From: Euryodendron excelsum
Taxonomy: Eukaryota > Streptophyta > Magnoliopsida > Ericales > Pentaphylacaceae
Direction of reading: 5' to 3'
Assembly (NCBI GenBank): GCA_033060915.1
Contig: CM065394.1
Span: forward strand, 35,555,001 to 35,619,000
Length of the DNA: 64,000 bases
Below are positions 12,673-25,540 of this stretch, piece by piece. Both the position numbers and the translations under genes were made by a program. Below the pieces are notes generated by a model. The model worked only from the letters and a program-made list of their open reading frames with translations. It ran no database searches and was not told the DNA's origin. The stretch's first letter is position 1; every line of letters starts with the position of its first letter.

Positions 12673-15600
12673 ATGGCACATGAAGAAGAAACAGAGGTAA
12701 CTAATTCTGATTTTTCTTTTAATGAATTGCAAGATGCTTTTGATGATTTGATAGTTGAATTTAAAAAGCTAAGCATCAAAAACAATCTTCTCAAGAATAT
12801 GGTATTCACTCTCACAGAAGAAAGTGAAGAGTTACACAATGAAAATGACATTTTGAAAAATGAAAACTCTGTTTTAAAAGAAAAAGTCACTGATTTAGAA
12901 AAATCTCTTTCTAAATGTGTCAATGGAAGAGATAAACTTGATGTTATGCTTGGAAAACGAAATTGCTCTCTTGACAAGGCTGGAATAGGTTACAATCAAT
13001 GTTTTTTAAACATAAAAAGTTTTTCAAAAGCACCAATCACATGCTTCTATTGTCATAAGAGAGGTCACTTTGCAAATCAATGTTTTCTTATACAACAATC
13101 TCATGTTGTCAAGAAAGCTTGGGTTCCAAAAGGAACATTAAAGACTAACTCCACTGGACCCAAGATGATTTGGGTACCAAAGGTCAAAGGTTGAGTTGCT
13201 TGTGTTTTGTAGGTGTGTCTTCAAGCCAACTCCAAAAAGGATCAATGGTACTTGGACAGTGGCTGTTTCAAGACATATGACTGGAGATGAAACTCAATTC
13301 ACTTCTCTCACACCAAAAGATGGGAGGATTGGTCACTTTTGGAGATAATAGCAAAGGCAAGATCATCGGTATAGGTAGTATTGGTAAAAATTCTTCAACT
13401 TCTATTGAGAATGTTCTACTTGTTAAAGGACTTAAACACAACCTGTTAAGCATCAGTCAATTGTGTGACAAAGGTTGCAAAGTAGTGTTTGAATCATCTA
13501 AATGTAATGTAGTAAACATAAATGATAACAAGATCATATTGACTGGTCATAGACAAGGCAATATTTACACTTTCAACTTAAATGAATTATCTTCTTGTAA
13601 GATCAAATGCCTTGCTGCTGTGAGCAAAGAGGATAGTTGGTTGTGGCATAGAAGGCTTGGCCATATTAGTATGAGTATTATTTAAAAAATTTCTAAAAAT
13701 GAGTTAGTAAATGGTCTTCCCAAACTCAATTTTGAAAAAGACAAAACTTGTGATGCATGTCAAATGGGAAAACAAACCAGAGTATCTTTTAAATCTACCA
13801 ACATGCTCTCTACTTCTAGACCACTTCAACTATTGCATATGGATTTGTTTGGACCAACTAGAACTCTAAGCTTAGCTGGTAAACAATATGCTCTTGTCAT
13901 TGTTGATGATTACTCAAGGTTTACATGGACATTCTTTCTAGCTCACAAAGATGAAACAATTGCTTTCTTTACTAAATTTTGTAAAAGGGTTCAAAACGAA
14001 AAAAGGATTTACAATCACAGCAATTAGGACTGACCATGGTGGTGAGTTTGATTGCAAACCTTTTGAAACATATTGTGATGAAAATGGTTTTGAACATAAC
14101 TTTTCAGCACCTAGAACTCCTCAACAAAATGGAGTTGTTGAAAGGAAAAACAGGACTTTGGAAGAAATGGGGAGAACAATGCTTTGTGAAAACAATTTGC
14201 CAAAATATTTTTGGGCTGAAGCTGTTAACACAGCTTGCTATGTGTTAAACAGAGTTTTGGTAAGAAAATTTTTAAATAAAACCCCATACGAGCTTTGGAA
14301 AAACAAGAAACCAAGTGTTTCATATTTTAGAGCTTTTGGATGTAAATGCTTTGTGTTAAATAATAACAAGGACAACCTTGGTAAATTTGATGCAAAATCT
14401 GATGAAGCTATCTTTCTAGGATATTCCTCACATAGCAAGGCTTATAGAGTTTACAATAAGAAAACCTTAGTTGTTGAAGAATCAATTCATGTTACTTTTG
14501 ATGAACTAAACTCTTTGTCTAGAAAGGCTGTGAATGATGATATAGATGATGTGGAGAAGAACTTGGATAAGATGAACATTGATCAAACTCAAAATGAAGC
14601 TTCACCACATGACAAAGAAAATCAAGATGACTCCTCAAGCCAACAAAATGAGAATGAAGGATTGCCAAAGGAGTGGAAATTTGTCCACAACCATCCAACA
14701 GAGCAAATACTAGGTGATCCATCACAAGGGGTAAGAACAAGATCATCTCTTAAAAATGTGTGTAATCATCTTGCTTTTCTTTCACAAATAGAACCAAAAT
14801 GTTTTCAAGATGCTGAAAATGATGAGTCATGGATTATGGCCATGCAAGAAGAATTAAACCAATTTGAAAGGAATAAGGTTTGGAATCTTGTTCCTAGACC
14901 TAAAGATCATCCTGTAATTGGAACCAAATGGGTGTTTAGAAATAAGATGGATGAATTTGGAACCATTATTAGAAACAAGGCTAGACTTGTAGCTCAAGGC
15001 TATAGTCAAGAAGAAGGTATTGATTTTGATGAGACATATGCACCTGTAGCTAGATTAGAAGCTATTAGAATGTTGCTTGCATTTTCATGTTTCAAGAATT
15101 TCAAACTCTATCAAATGGATGTGAAGAGTGCATTCTTAAATGGTTTTATTTCTGAAGAGGTGTATGTTGAACAACCTCCTGGCTTTGAAAATCCTATATT
15201 TCCAGAACATGTTTTCAAACTTACTAAAGCATTATATGGTTTAAAGCAAGCTCCAAGGGCCTGGTATGAAAGGCTAAGCAAATTTTTAACCGAAAATGAT
15301 TTTATGAGAGGAAAGGTTGATACAACTCTTTTTATAAAGGTTAAAAATCATGACATGTTGCTTGTACAAATTTATGTTGATGACATTATATTTGGCTCGA
15401 CTAATGAAAAGCTTTGCAAAGAATTTGCTAAGTGTATGCAGGGTGAGTTTGAGATGAGCATGATGGGTGAGCTCAATTACTTCCTTGGACTTCAAATCAA
15501 ACAATCAAGGGAAGGAATTTTCATTAACCAAGCTAAGTACATCAAAGATCTACTCAAGAAGTTTGGGTTGGAAAATGCGAAACCATTGGGCACTCCTATG

Positions 15601-16266
15601 AATACTTCAACAAAACTTGACAGTGATGAGAAAGGTATTTCGGTAGATACCAAGCTATATAGAAGTATGATAGGCTCATTGCTCTACTTGACTGCTAGTA
15701 GGCCTGATATTATGTTTATTATATGTTTGTGTGCTCGATTTCAAACTAATCCAAAGGAATCACATGTTGTTGCTGTTAAACGAATATTTAGATACCTTAA
15801 GCACACACCTAATCTTGGATTGTGGTATCCTAAAAACACATCTTTGAACTTAATTGGCTATTCAGATGCTGATTATGCTGGTAGCAAAGTTGATAGAAAA
15901 AGTACTAGTGGATCTTGTCAATTTCTTGGAAATATGCTTGTTTCATGGTCTAGTAAGAAACAAAACTCTGTTGCACTTTCTACAGCCGAGGCTGAGTATA
16001 TTGCAGCCGGAAGCTGTTGTGCACAAGTGCTTTGGATAAAACATCAATTAGAGGACTTTGGTTTAACATTTGAACATATTCCAGTTAGATGTGATAACAC
16101 AAGTGCCATCAATCTGACTAAAAACCCTATCCAACACTCTCGCACAAAGCACATTGAGATTAGACATCATTTTATACGTGATCATGTGCAAAAAGGTGAC
16201 ATTTTGCTTGATTTTGTGAGTACTGAACATCAACTTGCAGATATATTCACAAAAACCCTTGAATGA
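12673..16266 (+). pseudogene. Sirevirus pol (protease, integrase, RT, RNase H), frameshifted
   Basis: The segment at 12673-13194 carries a coiled-coil-like region and a second knuckle, CFYCHKRGHFANQC, then a TGA at 13192. The protease motif WYLDSGC lies at 13246-13266 and is followed by a frameshift. The integrase zinc region (HRRLGH ... CDACQ) spans a TAA near 13683, and another frameshift lies near 13998 in an A run. From there one frame of over 700 codons is open. It holds the integrase core ([22 protein letters not shown]), RT (YVDDIIFG at about 15373) and RNase H ([15 protein letters not shown]), and ends [12 protein letters not shown] and RNase H look intact, but the element cannot make a full polyprotein. 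Confidence 0.92.
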
Positions 16267-16438
16267 AGATAGGTTTTGTATGATTAGGAGAGAATTGGGG
16301 ATGAGCAACCCTTTATCTTGAATGCTTAGATGTCTATATATGCTTGATAAATGCATAAGTATCCTTGAAATTGATTACAAACTTGTTTGATGCATTTCAT
16401 GGCTTTTAAAAACACATCTTTGCATTTCTGGAGAAAAA

Positions 16439-16613
16439 GAGTCGACTCATGCTCCAAAAGAGTCGACTCCTGGACTCTGGAATCAGCCCCAGATGTCCTC
16501 TGTCGAAAAGAGTCGACTCCTCCTGGCAAAAGAGTCGACTCATTTGAACAGAGAGCTCAGGAAGCTTTCTTCGCTCAAAAAGAGTCGACCCTTTTTTAAC
16601 CATGAGTCGACTC
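16439..16613 (+). promoter_or_regulatory. Second GAGTCGACTC palindrome array, upstream of the env-like ORF
   Basis: Six GAGTCGAC cores (five perfect GAGTCGACTC palindromes) lie between the pol stop at 16266 and the next start at 16817. They share the CTCATT / CTCCTGG flanks and the AACAGAG(A/C) word of the LTR array, so this block looks like a copied or co-maintained LTR segment. A role in expression of the downstream ORF is an inference. Confidence 0.55.
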
Positions 16614-16816
16614 ATTTAAGTTAAAATCACTTTAAAACTGTAACACCCCTGTTTTATTCAAATCATTCCAACGTTTCAAAATTTCTCTCTTCTTTCACGA
16701 TCAACCGCCATCTCCACTTCCAACCACCGAAAAACTCTCCCTCAATCCTTACCCAACCTATATTTGATCATCCTAGAGTCTTTCTAACTTCCTTCAACCG
16801 TCATTTGCAACCTTCC

Positions 16817-18419
16817 ATGGCTCCTAAATCTGCTCCATCGAAGAAAAGCAAGAAAGCCCTAAAAGAGCCGACTCCCATATCCAAGAGAGGAACGAAGAGG
16901 AAGACTAAAGGGGACTCTTCTAAGCTTTCAAAGAGGAGAAAAGGGAAGCAAACTGAGGAGGAGGAAGATGTATTTCTCGACAACACCATTTACTTTGAGA
17001 AGAAATCAAATCAAGATAAGTATGAGAAAAATTTTCTCTTCTAGAGTCATTTTAAATGGAAGATGGATAGATTATGCTTTCTTTGCTAAAGAGAAGTTTG
17101 CATTTGAACCAAAATTTGAAGCCCTTGGTTGGAAATCCATTACTTTGTTAAAGGATGTTGTATATCCTGAAATTGTGGGACAATTCTATGCCCATGTAGA
17201 AAAGGAAACTGGAGAAGTAAATGTGATTAGTTATGTGAAGGGTGAAACCATTACCCTCACTAAAGGAGTGATTTGTCAAATTTTAAAAATTGGTAGTGGT
17301 GGGCAAATGGACAAGAAAGATGTTAGTAGAAAGACTGCTTTATCTGCTTTACTGGGAAAGGAAATTACTGATGATTCATTCCAACCCATGGCCAATGAGT
17401 TGCCTTTGGAACTGAGATTGGTGCATCACTTTATTTGTCACATTCTCATTCCTAAAGGTGGGAAGTTTGACTATATCACTGAAAGGGAATTGTTTTTCCT
17501 CTGGGCTTATTTGACAGACACTAAAATTGATTTGCCTGAGTTTATTTTAGAGCACATTGTCAAAGCCTCAAGAACCAAAGTTAGCCTACCCTATGGGATC
17601 CTCTTGACCAAAATTTTTAAACACTTCAAGATAGATTTAAGAGGTGAAAAGCACAGAACTCCTGATTCTAATTCAGATGAGTACAATCAGAAAACTCTGT
17701 CAAGGATGGGCTATCACTTCAACCCACAGAGCAAGACCTGGACTCCTAGAAAAGAGAAACACATTGATAGTGGGACTCCTGGAATTGAATCCACTGAAAG
17801 AGGTGAACCTTCTAGTGCCATACCAGAGAGTGGTGAACCCTCTAGACCTGCCTCTTCTCCTACTCCAAGGGAACTCTTTCCAATGAGTATTGTTCCAGGT
17901 GGCCAATCAGTAGATATGAGTATTTTGATGAGCATGGTAAGAGACTTGAAAAGGCATCAAGAAGAGATGTTCACCAAATTGGATAAGAAAATTGATAATG
18001 GGGCAACTAGATTATTCTTTGTTGAAAAGAAGGTAAGAGAATTGAGCAAGGCCTTTGTGTCTGAAGGAACCAAAATTAGAGAGAAAGTTGCCAATGACAT
18101 TGCTCTTTCCACTGAGCATATTGGCAAATATATGAAGAAGCTGGTGGGAGACCAATACCAGCCACTCTTCCCTTCAGCAGCAGAATTTGTAGCAGAAGAC
18201 TCAAGTACTGATGAGTTAGAAGGATCCAGTGGAAGGGAGCATACCTCTTCTCAGCCATCACCTGCAGATCCCTCTGATCCTCTTGACCAAACTCCTCCAA
18301 AGTCTTCTGTTGCTCCTCACAAATATGGCCTGAGACAAAGACTTTCAAGCAGCAAATTTACAAACACTGCTGATAATCCAGTTGATCTCTCTCAAACCCC
18401 TTCTCCCAAAAGAAAATGA
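16817..18419 (+). pseudogene. Sirevirus env-position ORF (frameshifted)
   Basis: This third ORF of the element starts at ATG 16817 (MAPKSAPSKKSKK) with a basic N-terminus. The frame ends at a TAG near 17042, and the homologous sequence continues to 18419 in another frame, so there is a frameshift near 17035. The central region (FFAKEKFAFEPKFEALGW; then LRLVHHFICHILIPKGG and LPYGILLTKIFKHFK) resembles the plant-transposon domain found in such third ORFs. The C-terminal part has a helical, possibly coiled-coil segment and a Ser/Pro-rich tail. Env-like refers only to position in the Sirevirus lineage; no clear signal peptide or fusion peptide is visible and no receptor function should be assumed. 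Confidence 0.75.
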
Positions 18420-18765
18420 AGACCTCTACCTCTGAACTCTTTGTTTTCTGTTTTTGAACAAGACATTTTCTAAAGCATCATGTAATATGTTTGTGGATGG
18501 TCCTTTTTGTTAAACTCTTTCAATATTTCTTTATGAATGAATGGTGTGTTTTGAATCTCTTTATCTTAACATTGCTATCTTATTTGTGTTTGGTTGAATG
18601 AATAATTGCTTTAACATTGTTGATTTTGCTGAATAAATGATTGCTTTAACTATCTTTGTAAATGATCTTCACATAAACATCATTGTATACTATTTTTTTT
18701 GCTATTGTACCTGTCTGTTTTTCTCCATCTATTACTCCTTTTTTTTTTAGGATTTGACAAAAGGG

Positions 18766-19350
18766 GGAGAAATTTTTCTCAAAAAGATCAAAAGGAGAGA
18801 AAACACTCCTCAATGCACTACCATGAATTATATCATAAGACATCAACTGCAAAGTAAAGGGGGAGCATTGGTTTAATGAAGTTGAAGCAGTAAGAAGCAT
18901 CCAATGCCATAAATGCACATGAACCTGCTTCAGTGGATCTTAAGCAATAAAACTCTCAAGCACCAAGTACAAAAGCAAGGGGGAGCAAATGATTGGTATA
19001 AAAATCTCACTTTCTCTGAATTTTTCTGCTATTGCAAGTTATTGAGCCTCTTAGAGTTTTGAGCATACTACTCTTAAAATTGTTTTAAGCCATTTCAAAG
19101 AAAACTCCTTCATTAAGGGGGAGAAATTTCCTTATCTCGACTATGACTCCACATTTTTCATTCCAAATTTGCATACCTTTTTGATTGATTAACAAAAAGG
19201 GGGAGAAATACTTGTGAAAAATATATTGAAATGGGAAGAAAACTGAGACTTTGAATTCCCATACTTCAAATATATATTAATTCTCATGTTTTATATTGAG
19301 CTTAATTGCATATATTTTTAATGTTTTGTCATCATCAAAAAGGGGGAGAT
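18766..19350 (+). other. Polypurine tract cluster before the 3' LTR
   Basis: AGGGGGAG occurs about six times (near 18766, 18857, 18980, 19116, 19198 and 19339). The last, AAAAAGGGGGAGAT, abuts the 3' LTR and is the likely plus-strand primer. Multiple polypurine tracts after the env-like ORF are known for Sireviruses. No ORF is credible in 18420-19350. Confidence 0.85.
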
Positions 19351-21112
19351 TGTTGAGTCAATGCCTTGATTTTGATGATAACAAAACATGGTTAAATGAT
19401 CTAATAATTCTACTTAGTGTGCAGATGAATTATTAATTAGATCTTGACTTGAAGCTTATCATAATAGAGGATTTATGATGAAAAGCATGATGAAGTGATG
19501 TATTCTACAAAAGGTGATATTATAAGAAGAAAAAGGATTCTCAAGTTGATGAAAATCCTAGATTGAAGATTGATAAGCATGAAAGAATAGCATATTCAAC
19601 AATGGTGATTTTATAAGGGAATGAAGATGATGGATATCAAAGAAGAAGAATGAAAATGATCAAAGTCTTGATTTAAAAGATTGAAGACTTTGAGTACTTG
19701 AAGATATCTTGCAAGAATGGAAGAAAAAGATACCAACTCAAAATATGGAAGTTTTCTTAGAAGATGTAAAGATGTCTTGAAGACATGGAAGGAATCACAA
19801 GATTTGGAAAGCTTTCTTGAGTTGTTGAAGTCCATGGAGAAGCCATGTTGATTGAAGAAATGAAGATTCTAAGTCATGGAAGCTCTCTTGAAGATATTGA
19901 AGAAGACTTGAATCAATGGATGAAGCTATGATAATGGAAGAGCTCTACAAGTGATGAAAATGAAGAAAACTCACCTTGAATGGATTGAAGATGTTCTTGG
20001 AGTCATCTAATCTTGAAGAAGTGTTTGCAAGCTTTAAAAAGCCTTTTTAGATGATCCTTGAAGAGATTGGAAGCTTTGAAAAAGAATGAAGAAAAGTTGC
20101 AAAAATATGGGTTTTTGGAAAAAAGAGTCGACCCCTCAAGCAAGAAGAGTCGACTCATTCGAACAGAGCCTTGGATTTGTGCTGGAAGCTTAAAAGAGTC
20201 GACTCCTGGCCAAAAAGAGTCGACTCATTGCAACAGAGAACAAACAATTCTGCAGACTGCTGAAAAGAGTCGACTCCTGGGACAAAAGAGTTGACTCATT
20301 TGGACAGAAACTTGAAAAATCTGCTGAAATGCAAAAAGAGTCGACTCATTGTGAAAAGAGTCGACTCCTAGACTCTAACGGCTAGTTTTCTGACAGACGG
20401 TATGGGCACAAACACAATCAAATCTTCTCCCATACTTCTCCAACGGCTAGAATCGATCCATACCTATATATATGAGATATATACAGCTTCAAAGAAGAAG
20501 GAAGAGCAATCATACCATTCATATCAAGTGCTTCAAAGCTGAAAATCACATGCACCTAACTGTTACATATTCTTGCTGAGTGTTTAAAGTTATCCATTGA
20601 GTTGTATTCATTTGTATACTCACTAGGAGAGTCACTCTTTATATAATCTTCATTCATTCTTGTTTGGGAGGGTTTGTAACCTTGTAAGTTTAAGTGTTCT
20701 TGGGAAAAACACTTGTAAGTTTAAGAGAAGCTTGGACAAAATCTCTTGGGTTTTGAAAGCTTGGGAAGAAGCTTTTGTAAAGAGTGAGCTGGGCACTCGT
20801 GGCACAACCAGCGGCTGTGTAAGGTGTATTGCATAGTGGAATTCCTTCGAAAGGATCGAAGAAGAGAGGACGTAGGCAAGGTTGGCCGAACCTCTATAAA
20901 TCTGGTGCATATTTCTTCTGCCTCTGTTTTGCTTACTTGCTCATTATGCATGCTTGCAAATACTTATTTTAATGTACACTTCATTTGCTTGATACATATA
21001 CTTTGATTATTTGTTTCTAAAATCCATAAACGATTTTTTAGTTGAATTTCTTGTTAAAAATTCTATAAAACCCAATTCACCCCCCCTCTTGGGTTGCCTG
21101 CTTGGGCCAACA
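19351..21112 (+). repeat. Sirevirus 3' LTR (1762 bp)
   Basis: It matches the 5' LTR end to end. Differences seen by eye are T to G in GAATAAATG/GAAGAAATG, one extra A before the first palindrome, C to T in one palindrome (GAGTTGACTC), and one extra A in TTCGAAAGG. It is followed by the target duplication GTAGA. Confidence 0.95.
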
Positions 21113-21117
21113 GTAGA

Positions 21118-21626
21118 ATGTGAAGAATTGCAAATTTCTCATTAATTGAAGAAGAAATTGGTGTTTGTTTACAAAGAAAGTATAAGAAAATAAAAGAAAA
21201 TACAATATAAACTCACTTTTTCTCTCCACAAGTCGTACTCACTGAAAATCTAATCTAAGTTCGAGATTGATTCCAGAAATCGCGTCATTTTCCAAAGATA
21301 TAGCAGTAAAATACGCACAGAAATTGCCGATACCGTACATACGGTACTGTTCACCGTACGTACGGTTAACTATATGGTAATTCATGCTCTCTGAAGTTTG
21401 GAAAACTGCTGCAGGCGTACGTATGGTAGAAGTTATTGTATGTACGGTCAATACACTTTTCAGCTCCTTTTGCTCTAAATTCGCCCGTTCTTCACTCGAA
21501 ACCTGTAAAATACCCACAAACACTTATTAGAACAATTATTATACTAAAATGAGGTACATATATACCCTAGTTGGACTAACAATAGCTATTTAGGGACTTT
21601 AGATTACACTTTTTAGACTGTAATCA
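21118..21626 (-). repeat. Athila 3' LTR, second part (after the copia insertion)
   Basis: It resumes the LTR alignment with 35362-35855 directly after GTAGA. It carries CCGTACGTACGG-type palindromes at 21328-21450 and ends GTAATCA. Confidence 0.9.
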
Positions 21627-22373
21627 CCACCCCCCACCTAGCTTTTGCTAGTCCTTAGCAAAATGCAAAAAGTAAAACAAATATGTACAGAAAGATAATC
21701 TCCACTTTCGTGGGAGTTTCGGATATATTTAGCATATGCATCAAGTCTTTGAACCCTTAAGTTACCCCTAGTGGACGAATAGTGTCTCGTGAAGACTTGC
21801 AGCGATGACACCCCCAAACATCGTCTTATAATTAACAATTCTAAATGTAAAATGATATAAGAGAAATGCATGGGGGTATATCACCCTACTAAAAGCAATA
21901 TACCTCTACTTTCAATATAAACGAGATGAGTCTATGAAAACATTATGACAAGATTCATGAGTGTGTGTGTGTTAGGATCATACATGGTAGTTTACAATGC
22001 TTCACTTCACACCGACAACCTTAAAGCCTTGATCCAATCACTCTCCGGACATATACTCAATGAGTAATCGAACACACAGTGTATCTCACTTGGCTGTTCT
22101 TAATACAGGAGTAAGTGTACAAGTTTTGCAAAAGAGAAAACCAAACTAAGAAAGACCATATAATGTAAGTGTATCAATTTGGCATGACTTCATGAAAGAA
22201 TGCTTTATGGCATAGATATCAATTAAGTAAGATATGTAAACAATGTCTTACATTCCATCAAAACCTCAATTGAAATCATGCTTCGGATCATCAAGGACTT
22301 TGTAAGGGAAGTTCAAGTAGTATTAAGGTATGGTAAAAAGGAAATGAAAGATGTGAAGCTGTAACACATGTGT
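21627..22373 (-). other. Athila polypurine tract and 3' untranslated region
   Basis: CCACCCCCCACC at 21627-21638 is the complement of a polypurine tract next to the 3' LTR. The rest is non-coding; short frames on either strand show no domain. Confidence 0.6.
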
Positions 22374-22649
22374 TGTAATATCCCGAACCTCTATTTATTT
22401 ATATTAATAAGAATTTCTAGTATTTGCATTGTTTAATATTAACTACTGCTTTATTTAAGTCAAGAGTGACCAATGGAAGCTTGTGTTGTCTCCAATGGTA
22501 TATGTGTATGTATCTATCTTTGTGTAGTGGGGGGTTGTTGAATTGTTGTGGGTGTGGAAGAGTTTGTGAGAGTTTTAATGGAGTTTGGTTTTGATTTGAG
22601 TGAGGTTTGGAGATTTTCGGGTAAAATCTGGGTATTTAGCTTTGGAGTG

Positions 22650-22925
22650 GACTCCTCAGTTTTGGAGGCGACTCCCTGTCCCAGTAAACTCCCAGAATTT
22701 ATTCATTTAGCTTTGGAGTGGACTCCTTGGTTTTTGGAGGCGACTCCTTGTCTCAGTGAACTCCCAAATCTATTCGTTTAGTTTGGGAGGCGACACTTTT
22801 GCCCAGATAACTCCTAGATTTGTCTCTTCAGCTCAGAAGGCGACTCTTTAGTCTCCGGAGGCGACACTTTTGCCCAGATAACTCCTAGATTTGTTTCTTC
22901 AGCTCAGGAGGCGACACCTTCGTCC
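22650..22925. repeat. GGAGGCGACTCC-type imperfect palindrome repeats in the solo LTR
   Basis: Words such as GGAGTGGACTCC and GGAGGCGACTCC (and diverged GGAGGCGACAC) recur about eight times. They alternate with CCCAG(A/T)(A/T)AACTCC(C/T)AGA and with TTTGTTTCTTCAGCTCAG. Confidence 0.7.
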
Positions 22926-23849
22926 AGCCCCCAGTTTCATTTTCCAACTCAGACACTATTTTGTAAAACGGGCATAACTTTCTCGAGAAAACTCAGTTTG
23001 ATGCACCGTTTGAAGCATTGGATAGTAAACTCATAGATCTTTGTATCCATATAAATTTTGTACTCTAATTCCTTGTAGTTTGGGAGATATTGAATTTTGA
23101 AGTTGACCCAAAATTCTACCAGTAACATTCTTCTTCCAAAATTTTAACCCATTTTCTATGGGGCATAACTTCTTCATCCGAAATGTGTTTTTAGCCTATG
23201 AACTATTAAATTAAAGCCCTTTAAGCCTATTTTCAAGTGGAACTAAGCTAGAGTGTGAAATCTTCCTTGAGAAGTGGTTGGGATGCGATGAAGGAGTTGA
23301 TGTTCCGGCTTTTATGTTCAAACCTCAACCTTATGTTCTTGTTTTACGTTGTTGCGTTGCTTTGGAGTCTTGTATTGATATTTCCATACTTCTATGTGCA
23401 TTTTTGTGTAGGAACACCTGGTCTACCACCCATCCTATCGGAGAGAGGTGAGTAACGATATGCCATGAGTAAAACTTTATTAATTTCCAAACGTTTTAAA
23501 TGTACTTCCATATCATGCAATGTTTTCCACGCATTTTCAATGCATTAATGCTACGTTCAACTACAAATGTCATACCTTGAAATGCATGCAAGCTATACTT
23601 ATGTTATGAATTAAAACCCATGAGCTAGAATGCTTACATAAAGTAGATGTAAGACTCCTAACGTACGACTCTAACTCAAAGTCTTCTCGTGGCAAGACTT
23701 TAATCTAGCCCGATAGTCCTAGGATGGGGGACGTGAAATAAACCACTGAAATGTAAGGTCTTTCGTGGCAAGACCCTAAACTAGCAACGATGGTCCTACG
23801 GTAGGGGACACAAAATAATCTATCGCCATATTGGGAGACGTCCCTTGGC

Positions 23850-24540
23850 TTAAAAGTCTAGATGTGATCTTATGGTTAACATAACTGAGCATAGCTCTTA
23901 TGATTGACTTAATAAGCCTATAAGTGACCTTTATGGTTACTAACTGAGTATAGCTCTTATGATTGACTTAAAAAGCCTATGTGTGACCTTACGGTTACTA
24001 TAACTGAGCCTAGCTCTTATGATTGGCCTAATGCACCTTGCGTGCTAATGACTGAGCGTAGCTCTTAATGACTAAGCCTTGGCTCACGATTGAGCCCTGC
24101 TCTTATGAATGGCTTAAAGCACTTTATGTTGCTAATGACTGAGCCTAGCTCTCATGTTGGCCTAAAGAGCCTATGCGTGACCTTTATGGTTACTATGTTG
24201 GCCTAAAGAGCCCTATGGTGACCTTTATGGTTATTGATGTGGTGACCTTATGGATTACTGATGCGGAGCCTAGCTCTGATGTTGGCTTAAAGAGCCCTAT
24301 GATGACCTTTATGGTTACTGATGTGGTGACCTTATGGTTACTGATGCGGAGCCTAGCTCTGATGTTGGCTTAAAGAGCCCTATGGTGACCTTTATGGTTA
24401 CTGATGTGGTGACCTTATGGTTACTGATGCGGAGCCTAGCTCTGATGTTGGCCTAAAGAGCCCTATGGTGACCTTTACGGTTACTGATGTGGTGACATTT
24501 ATGGTTACTGATGCGGAGCCTAGCTCTGATGTAAAGACAG
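23850..24540. repeat. Tandem repeat array, main period about 83 bp
   Basis: GAGCCTAGCTCTGATGTTGG begins at 24266, 24349 and 24432, with a partial copy at 24516, giving spacings of 83, 83 and 84. Earlier, more diverged and shorter units of the same words (GAGC(A/C)TAGCTCTTATGATTG, GTGACCTTATGGTTACT) extend back to about 23850. Confidence 0.9.
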
Positions 24541-25540
24541 GACACTCTTATGTACTAGAACGAAGAATATAATTTATTCAAATGCTTCAAGACAAGTTGT
24601 GTATGTCTTCACAATATATCTCTCCTTTTTACGATATCATGATATGCCTCATTGTACCATGCCACAGTATGCTTATGACAAGCCACATTATGCCATACAC
24701 AATCGTATTACGATTTACATCTCACGCTTATGATACTATGATCAAATGACATAATGTTTCAATATGATGCTTATGCTACCGGTGCTTCCATATCTACGCT
24801 TTATGCGATTCCGAGAGTAATGTTATAAATGTGTCTAAGGTTACACGACGAGCTAATATGTGTACTCACGAGTTATGATATGTTATGCTAATGGCAAGCT
24901 ATATCACACTTTACTAGTTCATGCTACGACATGACTGCCGCTCTTTTTCAACATTATGTTCTAGAAATAATGAAATGTTTAATATAAAAGTCTATGCTTC
25001 AGGTGTCTTAAAGACTATACTTATACGATTCTAAGTTCATGCCACTTATGCGTAAAAGTACCTCTATTGTCATGTACATTAAATATAATTGTAGTCTATG
25101 GTAGTTTATGCTCATGCATTATTATTATTCACTAAGCATTAGCTTACGTTTTTCTAAAAATGTTTTCAGGTGAACAAACTTGGAGGCCCTGAAGGAGGCC
25201 CATTACATGGATATTTGGATTGCGGCCCACGGGCCTTATGTTATGTACTGATATAGGGGTTGGACCTTAATGTTTTGTAATATTATAATGTTATAACTGT
25301 GGTGGCCTTTGACAGGTCCACCTTATAGAATTATTATGTTTTGGAGATTAGACACAGCTCTATTATGTATGACACACATTATACTTTACGTTTATAAAGT
25401 TTTAAATTCAGTAATTATGTACCTTTTAAATGATAAATGCACAGATGTTCAACCAGGTAATGAAATGCGGCCTTGGGTAGCCAAGCTACTGGTCGGTCAT
25501 GCACCTTAAATCCGCAAAAGCCGGGTTTCGGGGCGTGACA

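Larger units (their letters stand above)
9827..21112 (+). mobile_element. Sirevirus-type Ty1/copia retrotransposon with env-like ORF, very young
   Basis: Two nearly identical LTRs (9827-11586 and 19351-21112) begin TGTTGAGTC and end GGGCCAACA. The 5-bp target duplication GTAGA occurs at 9822-9826 and 21113-21117. An initiator-Met PBS lies at 11589-11600, followed by gag, pol in copia order (protease, integrase, RT, RNase H), an extra ORF after pol, and a run of polypurine tracts ending at the 3' LTR. This layout, with long LTRs and an env-position ORF, matches the SIRE/Maximus (Sirevirus) lineage. By eye the LTRs differ by two substitutions and two 1-bp indels in about 1.76 kb. Despite this, the reading frames hold several frameshifts and stops. 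Confidence 0.93.
22374..25540 (+). mobile_element. Probable solo LTR of a Tekay-type chromovirus
   Basis: The 3167-bp block begins TGTAATATCCCGAACC and ends GGTTTCGGGGCGTGACA. These ends form an imperfect inverted repeat and are characteristic of Tekay/Del chromovirus LTRs. No gag or pol motif lies inside and no second copy is in the window, so a solo LTR left by recombination is the simplest reading. Flanking bases TGTGT and TATGT are a one-mismatch target duplication. Inside are a GGAGGCGACTCC-type repeat region (22650-22925) and an 83-bp tandem array (23850-24540). Confidence 0.6.
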
